From Verrucomicrobiota bacterium (GTDB lineage Bacteria; Verrucomicrobiota; Verrucomicrobiia; Chthoniobacterales; JAFAMB01): a stretch of DNA of 7,723 bases. The notes under the pieces were generated by a model. The model did not search any database. It saw only the letters and a program-made list of their open reading frames with translations, and was not told where the DNA came from. Shown here one piece after another: positions 1 through 6,528 of the stretch (positions within the stretch are counted from its first letter, which is position 1; every line of letters begins with the position of its first letter). The stretch spans positions 1-7,723 of the forward strand of contig JAFAJU010000183.1 in assembly GCA_019236035.1 (NCBI GenBank), read 5' to 3'. A program made the translations under genes and the position numbers.

Positions 1-3
1 CCC

Positions 4-30
4 ACTGACACTGACACTGGCACTGAGACT
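4..30. repeat. Short tandem hexamer repeat (ACTGAC-type), about 4.5 copies
   Basis: Consecutive six-base units read ACTGAC, ACTGAC, ACTGGC, ACTGAG and then ACT, so the repeat is slightly degenerate. It ends five bases before the ald start codon and takes up the place where a ribosome binding site would normally be. Whether it continues left of the window cannot be seen. It may be a slippage-prone microsatellite or the tail of a longer intergenic repeat, and no function can be assigned. Confidence 0.7.
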
Positions 31-35
31 CCCTC

Positions 36-1130
36 ATGCAGATTGGCGTTCCCAAAGAGATTAAAGAACAGGAGCATAGGGTCGCCGTTCTCCCGTCGGT
101 TGTTTACCAACTCACTAAGCTGGGGCATCAGATCTACGTTGAACGAGACGCGGGTGCAGGTGCCGGATATCCTGACACGGAGTACGTGCGGGCGGGCGCG
201 ATCATGTTGGAGCGCCATGCGGACATCTTTCACGAAGGGGACCTGGTCGTGAAAGTGAAAGAGCCGCTCCCTCAAGAATATCCTCTTCTGCGGAAGGGGC
301 AGATATTGTTTACCTATCTTCATCTCGCCGCCTCGAGGTCTTTAACCGAGGCATTGATAAAAACCGGGGTTACGGCGATCGCGTACGAGACGGTTGAAGT
401 CAATCGCCGGCTGCCATTGTTGGAGCCGATGAGCGAGATTGCGGGGCGTATGTCGCTCATCGTTGGTGGCTATTTTTTGGCAAAACACAGCGGTGGGACC
501 GGGGTACTCCTCGGTGGCGTACCGGGAGTTCTACCTGGCAACGTGGTGGTGATTGGCGGTGGAAACTCCGGAGTAAACGCGGCTCGCATGGCGACTGGAT
601 TAGGGGCTAACGTCACAATTCTGGAAGTGGACGTCGAGCGAATGAGATTCCTCGATATCACCATGCATACGGCGCATACGCTTTATTCGAATGAGGCCCA
701 TCTTCTGGAAATGCTGCCGAGAACTGATCTTTTGATTGGTGCCGTGCTGGTTCCCGGGGCGAGGGCACCCCGGCTGATAACCAGAACGATGTTAAGGCTC
801 ATGAGGCCGGGCAGCGTGCTCGTTGATATTGCGATTGATCAAGGAGGGTGTTGCGAGACCTCGCGTCCTACTACCCATCATGATCCAGTATTTGTAGAGG
901 AAGGGATCACGCATTACTGCGTTGCTAATATGCCTGGGGCGTATGCCAGGACGGCGACCCAAGCGTTGACGAATGTCACCGCAAGGTTCGTTGAGTTTCT
1001 GGCAGAGGGCGGAATTGAAGGCGCCATCGAAAAGGAGCCCTCTCTGGCCAGTGGCATTAACATAATGGACGGGTCGATCCGCAATAAAGCCGTCGCCGAG
1101 GCGCACCAGATGCCGTATCTGCCGTTGTAG
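36..1130 (+). CDS. ald: Alanine dehydrogenase (NAD-dependent), 364 aa
   Basis: Catalyses reversible oxidative deamination of L-alanine to pyruvate and ammonium with NAD, in the cytoplasm; family members usually work as hexamers. The N-terminus (IGVPKEIK, then EHRVAVLP) is the family signature. Visible conserved residues include Arg15, Lys75 in VKVKEP and His96 in YLHLA, which by family knowledge contact the substrate. The Rossmann loop GGGNSG lies at 174-179 and Asp268 sits in DIAIDQGG. VANMPGAYARTATQALTN (296-313) is the conserved C-terminal block. The start is the first ATG after an in-frame TGA at 24-26; no Shine-Dalgarno sequence precedes it. The protein ends ...PYLPL, a few residues shorter than I would expect (about 370), because its TAG lies in the outer stem of the following hairpin repeat. 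It is convergent with serA. Its promoter, if nearby, is outside the window. Confidence 0.95.
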   Translation: MQIGVPKEIKEQEHRVAVLPSVVYQLTKLGHQIYVERDAGAGAGYPDTEYVRAGAIMLERHADIFHEGDLVVKVKEPLPQEYPLLRKGQILFTYLHLAASRSLTEALIKTGVTAIAYETVEVNRRLPLLEPMSEIAGRMSLIVGGYFLAKHSGGTGVLLGGVPGVLPGNVVVIGGGNSGVNAARMATGLGANVTILEVDVERMRFLDITMHTAHTLYSNEAHLLEMLPRTDLLIGAVLVPGARAPRLITRTMLRLMRPGSVLVDIAIDQGGCCETSRPTTHHDPVFVEEGITHYCVANMPGAYARTATQALTNVTARFVEFLAEGGIEGAIEKEPSLASGINIMDGSIRNKAVAEAHQMPYLPL

Positions 1131-1200
1131 AATAGGCTTCCAGCCTGTCTTGAGGACCGCCGCAACGGACGACAGGCAGGATGCCTATGCTACTCTACAA
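1125..1200. repeat. Palindromic hairpin repeat filling the ald/serA convergent junction
   Basis: An 18-base arm ATAGGCTTCCAGCCTGTC (1132-1149) pairs with 1171-1188, with 16 of 18 positions matching across a 21-base loop. An outer arm TTGTAGA (1125-1131) pairs perfectly with TCTACAA (1194-1200), leaving a five-base bulge (1189-1193) on the right side. The outer arms contain the Leu-stop codons (TTG TAG) of both ald and serA, so only 64 bases separate the two stops and nearly all of them are repeat. There is no U-tract, so it is not a textbook intrinsic terminator, but a hairpin this stable between convergent genes could still end or protect both transcripts. It resembles REP/MITE-like intergenic palindromes that I associate with Verrucomicrobiota genomes; that family link is from memory. 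Confidence 0.85.
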
Positions 1201-2790
1201 CCGCACAACCTTGGCGCTCCGGATATTCGGGTTGGTCAGGATGGAGTCGATGATGGATGCGTCGGGTACAGAGTCGAGGTTCAGGACGGTCATAACTTCG
1301 CCTCCACGGTGATCCCGGCTTAGAGACATGTTCGCGATATTCACCGCGTGCGCACCCAGAACTGTACCGATCTGTCCGACAATTCCCGGAACATCATGAT
1401 TCTCCAATAGCAGCAGGACGCCAACCGACCGAGCTTCCACATGACGGCCGTTGATTCGGACAATTCTCGGCGAGGCACCGATAAAGGTTCCCGCGACCGA
1501 AACGGTTTCTCCTTGCCCGATGGCTTGAAGCTCCACCAGATCCGTGAATTCACCGGTAACACTATTTTTGGTCTCGACCGTTTTGAGTCCCAGGGTGCTG
1601 GCCAGAGACGTAGCGTTGACCGCGTTCACTTCTCCTCCTCCGGCTTCTTCCAAAAATCCCTTCAACACGTATCGAGAGATTGGACTTGTCTCGAACTCGT
1701 TGACCTTGCCGCTGTAATTGATCGAAAGCGCCTCACAGCGTTTCGGGGCGATTTGCCGCAAAAAGCGTCCGAGCTTTTCACCAAAAGCAAGGTAAGGCGC
1801 AATGACGCCAAGCGTCTTGGCATCGATATTCGGAACGTTGACGGCGTTTCTAATCACGCCCTCGAGCAGAACTGATCGGATTGCCTCGGCAATTTCTATG
1901 CCCACGCTCTCTTGCGCCTCCGCCGTTGATGCACCCAGGTGCGGCGTGAATACGATATTGGGGAGAGTTAGTAGTGGATACTCGGCCGGAGGAGGTTCGG
2001 TTTCGTAAACGTCCAGAGCGGCTGCGGCGATCTGGCCCGATTTAAGCCCTTCGAAGAGCGCCTGTTCATCGATTAGGCCGCCGCGGGCGCAATTTACGAT
2101 CCTTGCGCCCCGCTTCATTTTGGCTATGCGCGCCGCATTGATTAAATGCTTGGTCTCCGCGGTTAATGGCATGTGCAACGTCACAAAATCCGCTTGGGCA
2201 AGCACCTGATCGAGATCTTCGAACAGTTCAACCTGAAGAGATCGTGCCCGGCTTGGAGATAAATAAGGATCATAGGCGAGCGGGCGCATGCCAAACGCGA
2301 TCGCTCGTCGAGCGATTTCGGTGCCGATCCGGCCCATTCCAAAAATACCGATCGTCTTGCCGTGGAGTTCAACCCCCTCATAACGCTTTCGATCCCATTG
2401 GCCGGCTTTTACGCTCGCATGTGCCTGCGGAATATTCCGCGCAATCGCCGCCAGCAGAGAAAAAGCGTGCTCGGCTGCGGAGACTGTATTACCTCCCGGG
2501 GTGTTCATGACGATTATGCCGCGGCGCGTTGCGGCGTCTACATCCACGTTATCGACGCCGACACCGGCCCGTCCCACAGCCTTCAGCCGTTTTGCCGCTT
2601 CGATCACCTTTGCTGTGATCTTGGTTTGCGAACGCACCACAACCGCCGAGTATTCTCCGACAATAGCCAGGAGCTCACTCTCCTTCAGCCCGGTTTTAAC
2701 CTCTACGAGCAGCTGGTCTCCACTCTCCAGCAATTCGACGCCCTTGGGCGAGATCGAGTCTGCCACCAAGACTTTCGGCTTCTGGATCAT
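1195..2790 (-). CDS. serA: D-3-phosphoglycerate dehydrogenase, long form with C-terminal ACT domain, 531 aa
   Basis: Oxidises 3-phosphoglycerate to 3-phosphohydroxypyruvate with NAD, the first step of serine synthesis, in the cytoplasm. At 531 residues it is the long (Mycobacterium-like) type. The catalytic and NAD-binding parts occupy roughly 1-320, the intervening ASB domain roughly 325-450, and the ACT domain roughly 457-531. The NAD loop GMGRIG is at 151-156. The catalytic set is Arg236 (CARGG), Glu265 (DVYETEP) and His284 (TPHLGAST). In the ACT domain, Asp466 and Asn484 sit where serine-binding residues lie in relatives, so feedback inhibition by serine is plausible but not proven. The ATG immediately follows the TAG stop of shc (TAGATG), with only a weak GAAG-like sequence ahead, so translation is probably coupled to shc. 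The stop codon lies in the hairpin shared with ald. Confidence 0.97.
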   Translation of the reverse strand: MIQKPKVLVADSISPKGVELLESGDQLLVEVKTGLKESELLAIVGEYSAVVVRSQTKITAKVIEAAKRLKAVGRAGVGVDNVDVDAATRRGIIVMNTPGGNTVSAAEHAFSLLAAIARNIPQAHASVKAGQWDRKRYEGVELHGKTIGIFGMGRIGTEIARRAIAFGMRPLAYDPYLSPSRARSLQVELFEDLDQVLAQADFVTLHMPLTAETKHLINAARIAKMKRGARIVNCARGGLIDEQALFEGLKSGQIAAAALDVYETEPPPAEYPLLTLPNIVFTPHLGASTAEAQESVGIEIAEAIRSVLLEGVIRNAVNVPNIDAKTLGVIAPYLAFGEKLGRFLRQIAPKRCEALSINYSGKVNEFETSPISRYVLKGFLEEAGGGEVNAVNATSLASTLGLKTVETKNSVTGEFTDLVELQAIGQGETVSVAGTFIGASPRIVRINGRHVEARSVGVLLLLENHDVPGIVGQIGTVLGAHAVNIANMSLSRDHRGGEVMTVLNLDSVPDASIIDSILTNPNIRSAKVVRL

Positions 2791-4830
2791 CTACTTCGTC
2801 AGAAAATCTTTCAACAACACGAACACAGGTAGAGAAGCGAAACCTGAAATCAAGGACGAAAATGCGGCTTCGGTGCTCGGTTCCAACTCCCGATTGTGGT
2901 CCACTTCGCTAAGTATTTCGGGAAGCAAGCCGGGTTCGGGCTGAGACGCTGGAACGCCGCTAGCATACCGCGCAAGCGCCATGAGCGGCCAATTGTTCCG
3001 GTACATGTCGTACTTGAGATAAAACACCCTTGGAAAACCCGTTCCCGTAATCAAGGTTTCGCTCCAGGAACCATCCGGATTTTGTGTCGAAACGAGGTAT
3101 TCCACGCCCTTTTCGACGCTTTTGCGGTTCATCTCCGGGAAAGCGCATAAACCAAGTAGCGCCCAGGCGCTTTGGGACGGGGTGCTGGCACCTTGGCCAC
3201 GCAAGCTCGGATCCTCATAAGAGGCCACCGTTTCTCCCCAACCGCCATCTTCATTCTGATGAGCTTCCAACCAGTCCCGACCCCGCCGGACCCATGGCTT
3301 GCTCATATCCACTCCGACCGCCCGGAGTCCGCGCAATACCTGAGAAGTTCCGTAAATGTAGTTCACGCCCCAGCGACCATACCAAGAGCCGTCGGATTCC
3401 TGTTTCTCCTTCAGGAACTTTGCAGCCCGGCGAATCGCCGGGTGGGCCGGACGAAATCCGAGGTCTCCGAGAATTTCGAGCACGCGAGCGGTTACATCGC
3501 AACAGCTCGGGTCGAGAATAGCGTTATGGTCCGCAAAGGGCACGTTCTCAAGCAGCGGATTCTGCACATCCTTGTCGAACGCGGCCCAGCCACCATCCCT
3601 GTTTTGAAAGCTCAAAAGCCAGCGAACCACCCGATCATAAAGGGGAGGATCATCTTGGTAGCCTGCTGTGTGAAGAGCCAATAACACCATGGCGGTGTCA
3701 TCGACGTCCGGACAATAAGGGTTATTGAATTCGAAACACCATCCGCTCGGCTCGGGTTCCGGGTTGCTCACCGCCCAGTCACCGGCGATTCTCACTTCCT
3801 GTGCCAACAGCCAGCGGACAGCCTTACGGGAAGCAGGATGATACTGGCTGATGCCAGAGCGTGCGAGCGACACTAGAGTAATCGCGGTATCCCAGACCGG
3901 AGAAAAACAGGGTTGGATCCTGAATCCTTGTTCATCATCGACAAAGAGCTCGCGGAAATCAGCATTTGCCTTTCGATAGGTCGGGTGATCAGGCGAATAG
4001 CCGATGCAGCGCAACGCAATCATTGAGTTCAACATCGCCGGAAAAATCGCCGCTAACCCGCTGCATCCGTCCCCGATTCTTTCCAACATCCAACGCTCGG
4101 CCACACTCAGGGCGGCCTGGCGCAATGGCAGAAATCCATTTCGCTCGATGAATTTCAGGCAGCGGTCGATCAGAATGAAAAACTGTTTCAGACCGGACGT
4201 TTTATGGTGGGGTACGCTGGTCGGGTCGAGGTACAGTTCGCGGATCCCGCGCTCATCGGGCAGCGTACGCGTCGGCTTGTAGTGATTAATGATTGCCAGA
4301 GGCACAACCATGGCTCGCGTCCACGAGGAGACGGCATAGAGGTTTACCGGCAGCCACCTGGGCAATAGGAGAAATTCCACCGGGATAGTCGGCACAGCGT
4401 CCCATGGGATTTGGTCGAGTAACGCCAGATAGAGCCTGGCGTACGTATTTGTTTTCTCGATACCTCCGAGCTCATGGATCTTGGCCCGCGCCAGGGTCAA
4501 AATCCGGTCCTGCCCCGAGAAACCGGCCAGCTTCAGCGCCAGATACGCTTTGACCGACGCGTTGACCTCGGCAGGACCCTCAGGATAGATGTTCCACCCG
4601 CCGTCCGGCAGTTGTCGGGCCAATATATGATCTATGCATTTTTGCTGGAGGGCTGGATCGATGTCCCCCGACCAGTGCATAAAGGTGACGTAGTCGGAGC
4701 AGAGTGTTGAATCCACGATCAACTCGCCGATCCAATAACCCTCTGGATGTTGAAGACTGATTAATTGCTCTTGCGCCCTGGAAATTGCTTCTTTTAGAAG
4801 CGCGTGCGCTCCGGCTTTGTGATTCACCAT
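2791..4830 (-). CDS. shc: Squalene-hopene cyclase with C-terminal extension, 679 aa
   Basis: Cyclises squalene to hopene and hopanol at the cytoplasmic membrane, the committed step of hopanoid synthesis. The acid motif DVDD is at 375-378, with Asp377 matching the proton donor Asp376 of the Alicyclobacillus enzyme. QW motifs (Q-x3-GxW form) end at Trp33, 79, 415, 483, 531 and 589. Active-site aromatics are in place: Trp170, Trp313, Phe599, Phe603, Tyr607 and Tyr610. Arg449 stands where the Alicyclobacillus enzyme has His451; as I recall, many other bacterial cyclases also have Arg there. The catalytic fold should end near Tyr622, but about 57 more residues follow, including a hydrophobic stretch near 656-677 that could add a membrane contact. 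A GGAAG site (4834-4838) lies only three bases before the ATG. The second codon, GTG, would give better spacing and is a possible true start. The gene follows hpnH by 23 bases and abuts serA. Confidence 0.97.
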   Translation of the reverse strand: MVNHKAGAHALLKEAISRAQEQLISLQHPEGYWIGELIVDSTLCSDYVTFMHWSGDIDPALQQKCIDHILARQLPDGGWNIYPEGPAEVNASVKAYLALKLAGFSGQDRILTLARAKIHELGGIEKTNTYARLYLALLDQIPWDAVPTIPVEFLLLPRWLPVNLYAVSSWTRAMVVPLAIINHYKPTRTLPDERGIRELYLDPTSVPHHKTSGLKQFFILIDRCLKFIERNGFLPLRQAALSVAERWMLERIGDGCSGLAAIFPAMLNSMIALRCIGYSPDHPTYRKANADFRELFVDDEQGFRIQPCFSPVWDTAITLVSLARSGISQYHPASRKAVRWLLAQEVRIAGDWAVSNPEPEPSGWCFEFNNPYCPDVDDTAMVLLALHTAGYQDDPPLYDRVVRWLLSFQNRDGGWAAFDKDVQNPLLENVPFADHNAILDPSCCDVTARVLEILGDLGFRPAHPAIRRAAKFLKEKQESDGSWYGRWGVNYIYGTSQVLRGLRAVGVDMSKPWVRRGRDWLEAHQNEDGGWGETVASYEDPSLRGQGASTPSQSAWALLGLCAFPEMNRKSVEKGVEYLVSTQNPDGSWSETLITGTGFPRVFYLKYDMYRNNWPLMALARYASGVPASQPEPGLLPEILSEVDHNRELEPSTEAAFSSLISGFASLPVFVLLKDFLTK

Positions 4831-4833
4831 GTT

Positions 4834-4838
4834 CTTCC
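4834..4838 (-). promoter_or_regulatory. Probable ribosome binding site of shc
   Basis: On the minus strand GGAAG lies in the 23-base gap between the hpnH stop and the shc start. It is the clearest Shine-Dalgarno-like sequence before any gene in the window. Its spacing of three bases to ATG is short; to the GTG at codon two it is six, which is more usual. The start of shc is therefore uncertain by one codon. Confidence 0.5.
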
Positions 4839-4853
4839 GTTGATCAATTCGTG

Positions 4854-6134
4854 TTAGCCGCGCACAACGGTTGCTTCCTGCTTCGGCTTGGTCGCGGCAG
4901 CCGAGACCCCATTGAAGACGACCTTGGGGTCTGGATGATTCTTCGGCCTCGGGCGCGGGCCGAAGTTAAACCAAATGTTCTTCCAGGTATCACCGGGTCT
5001 TCCATGCAGGCCTAGCGTCGCAGAGGGTTCGTAGCCACACTGGACCATGCAGTTTTCACATCGAGGATCTCTGGCGACGCCGTCGACCACTCCGTATTTA
5101 TTCCAATCTACTTTTGTCTGCAGCTCTTTGTAAGTTGCAAAGTGACCATCGGTCATGAAATAGCAGGGAGCTTTCCAGCCCATCATGTTCCGGGTCGGAA
5201 TCGCCCATGCCGAGCAAGTCAGATCTCTGAGTCCGGCTACGAACTCCAGATAAATGGGTGTTCCAAAAAGTGGATACTTTTTTCCCCAGGTGGTCGCTTT
5301 CGAAAATTTCTCGATCGTGGCGCGGCGAGTCAGGAAGAAATTTGCCGGATCCAACCCCAGGCGTTTAGCCATATCTTTCTTGGCCGCATCGTAATCGTAG
5401 CCAGGCGAAAGGGTATGGCCATCAACCCCCAGAGTCGCCAGGAAATCGAGCAAATGCTCGATTTCCGCTACATCGGTTTCACGATAAACTGTAGTATTAG
5501 TCGCAACTTGGTAACCGAGAATTTTAGCCATGCGCATGGCCAGGATGCACTCTTGGAAGACTCCCTCCCGTTCTACGATGATGTCGTGGGTTTTCTCCAA
5601 TCCATCCAGATGTACGTTCCAGTACATCCATCTGTTTGGGGCAATGACCGGCTTGGTCGAATCTTTCGGACCTTTTTTGATCTGCTCAATCTCGCTTGGC
5701 GTGACCAACTTTTCGTCGGCGAGACGGTTTAACTGAGGCAAAACCGCATCCGGTTGTTTGGCATAGGAAACCGCGAGGTAATCGCGCATCTTCCTGCGCA
5801 TCCACAGACCGTTCGTGCAAAGGTAGACAATCCGGCGCTGTTCCAGCAAACCTCTGGTCAACGCCTCGATGTGGGGATAAATGAGCGGCTCCCCGCCGCA
5901 AATCGAAACCATCGGTGCATTGCATTCGATTGCCGACTCCAGGCAATCCTCCAACGACATGACGTCTTTCAGCGACGTCGAATATTCCCGAATTCTCCCG
6001 CAACCGGTGCACGTCAAGTTACAAGTATGCAACGGTTCCAGCTGGAGAACAGTCGCGAATCTCTTGGTTCCCTGCAGCTTGTGCTGCAAGATGTGACCGG
6101 CAATTTTCAAAGTAAGCGCCAAAGGAAAACGCAT
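4854..6134 (-). CDS. hpnH: Adenosylhopane synthase HpnH, radical SAM enzyme, 426 aa
   Basis: Radical SAM enzyme that attaches a 5'-deoxyadenosyl group to diploptene, giving adenosylhopane, the first step of extended hopanoid synthesis. The iron-sulfur cluster motif CNLTCTGC gives Cys38, Cys42 and Cys45. The SAM-contacting GGEP is at 80-83, and NVHLDGLEKTHD (173-184) followed by REGVF is strongly HpnH-like. A C-terminal Cys set (359, 362, 366, in CENCMVQCGYEP) matches the HpnH C-terminal domain. I chose the ATG at 6134 because MRFPLALTLK followed by KLQGTKRF fits the usual HpnH N-terminus. A TTG at 6185 would add 17 residues with no family resemblance. Neither start has a clear Shine-Dalgarno sequence. 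The protein is longer than the roughly 340-385 residues I recall, partly from extra sequence near 120-160. It is the first gene of the presumed hpnH-shc-serA operon. Confidence 0.93.
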   Translation of the reverse strand: MRFPLALTLKIAGHILQHKLQGTKRFATVLQLEPLHTCNLTCTGCGRIREYSTSLKDVMSLEDCLESAIECNAPMVSICGGEPLIYPHIEALTRGLLEQRRIVYLCTNGLWMRRKMRDYLAVSYAKQPDAVLPQLNRLADEKLVTPSEIEQIKKGPKDSTKPVIAPNRWMYWNVHLDGLEKTHDIIVEREGVFQECILAMRMAKILGYQVATNTTVYRETDVAEIEHLLDFLATLGVDGHTLSPGYDYDAAKKDMAKRLGLDPANFFLTRRATIEKFSKATTWGKKYPLFGTPIYLEFVAGLRDLTCSAWAIPTRNMMGWKAPCYFMTDGHFATYKELQTKVDWNKYGVVDGVARDPRCENCMVQCGYEPSATLGLHGRPGDTWKNIWFNFGPRPRPKNHPDPKVVFNGVSAAATKPKQEATVVRG

Positions 6135-6191
6135 ATCTAAATCACAATAAGCGACCCAAGCTATCTGCCGAGCGGTCAGATTCAAGAACTA

Positions 6192-6356
6192 GGTTAAAGG
6201 TAAACGGCATTAGACACGCCCGTTGGGCGCTGCTGTACTCCCTGGACATAATTTATTGGTTAAGTGGCTACTGTGGGCGAGCAGCAACCTGGTTAAGGCT
6301 ATAATTCATCAAACAACTGTACGCGTTGCAAGTTTCGTAACGATTTTCTCGGTTAA
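6192..6356 (+). repeat. Four dispersed GGTTAA direct copies
   Basis: GGTTAA occurs at 6192-6197, 6258-6263, 6291-6296 and 6351-6356, always on the same strand, with start-to-start distances of 66, 33 and 60 bases. A given hexamer would be expected well under once by chance in this length. They may be half-sites for a regulator of one or both divergent transcripts, but the flanks are not conserved and no regulator family can be named. Confidence 0.3.
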
Positions 6357-6419
6357 TCCGTCTTTTCAGTTTTCGCAAGGATCGAAACGCATTTTTTCGT
6401 CCAGCGTGGGCGCGTTCGG

Positions 6420-6471
6420 GGCAAAATGGGGCTTGGATTTGAATCCCTATTATTTCAGTAGACATTTTGCC
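6420..6471. repeat. Inverted repeat upstream of the M14-like gene
   Basis: GGCAAAATG (6420-6428) is matched perfectly by CATTTTGCC (6463-6471) across 34 bases. The intervening segment contains a smaller palindrome, GGATT-TG-AATCC (6435-6446). The outer copy ends 57 bases before the ATG at 6529. It could be a paired operator or a stem in the 5' untranslated RNA. The function is unknown. Confidence 0.45.
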
Positions 6472-6528
6472 GTTCTCTGCTAACCTCTGTTGTTGCTCCG
6501 GTCGACAACCCAAAAAAAGTCATTGCTT

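Larger units (their letters stand above)
6135..6528. other. Divergent intergenic region between hpnH and the M14-like gene
   Basis: This stretch of about 394 bases should hold the promoters of both the hopanoid/serA operon (leftward) and the M14-like gene (rightward). It is richer in A and T than the genes around it. A TATAAT on the plus strand (6300-6305) has no convincing -35 at the usual distance, and no strong sigma-70 pair could be placed on either strand. It contains four GGTTAA copies and a nine-base inverted repeat, listed separately. Short open frames on both strands here have no family resemblance or ribosome binding site and are not called as genes. Confidence 0.6.

Noticed and set aside
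1125..1200. Classical rho-independent terminator
   Set aside because: The hairpin is strong, but there is no U-run on either strand after the stem, so it is listed as a repeat with possible terminator activity.
6135..6185. TTG start at 6185 for hpnH (17 extra residues)
   Set aside because: The added residues do not resemble the HpnH N-terminus, whereas MRFPLALTLK from the ATG at 6134 does; there is no ribosome binding site at the TTG.
6300..6305. TATAAT as a sigma-70 promoter -10 for the M14-like gene
   Set aside because: The sequence 17 bases upstream is GC-rich and unlike TTGACA, and a single hexamer match in AT-rich DNA is weak evidence; it is noted only within the intergenic entry.
6223..6483. 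Plus-strand 86-codon frame in the hpnH upstream region
   Set aside because: It starts with TTG, has no ribosome binding site, overlaps the expected divergent promoter region and shows no family resemblance.
6268..6513. Minus-strand 81-codon frame in the same intergenic region
   Set aside because: It competes with the frame on the other strand, covers the inverted repeat and promoter region, and its composition does not look like a conserved protein.
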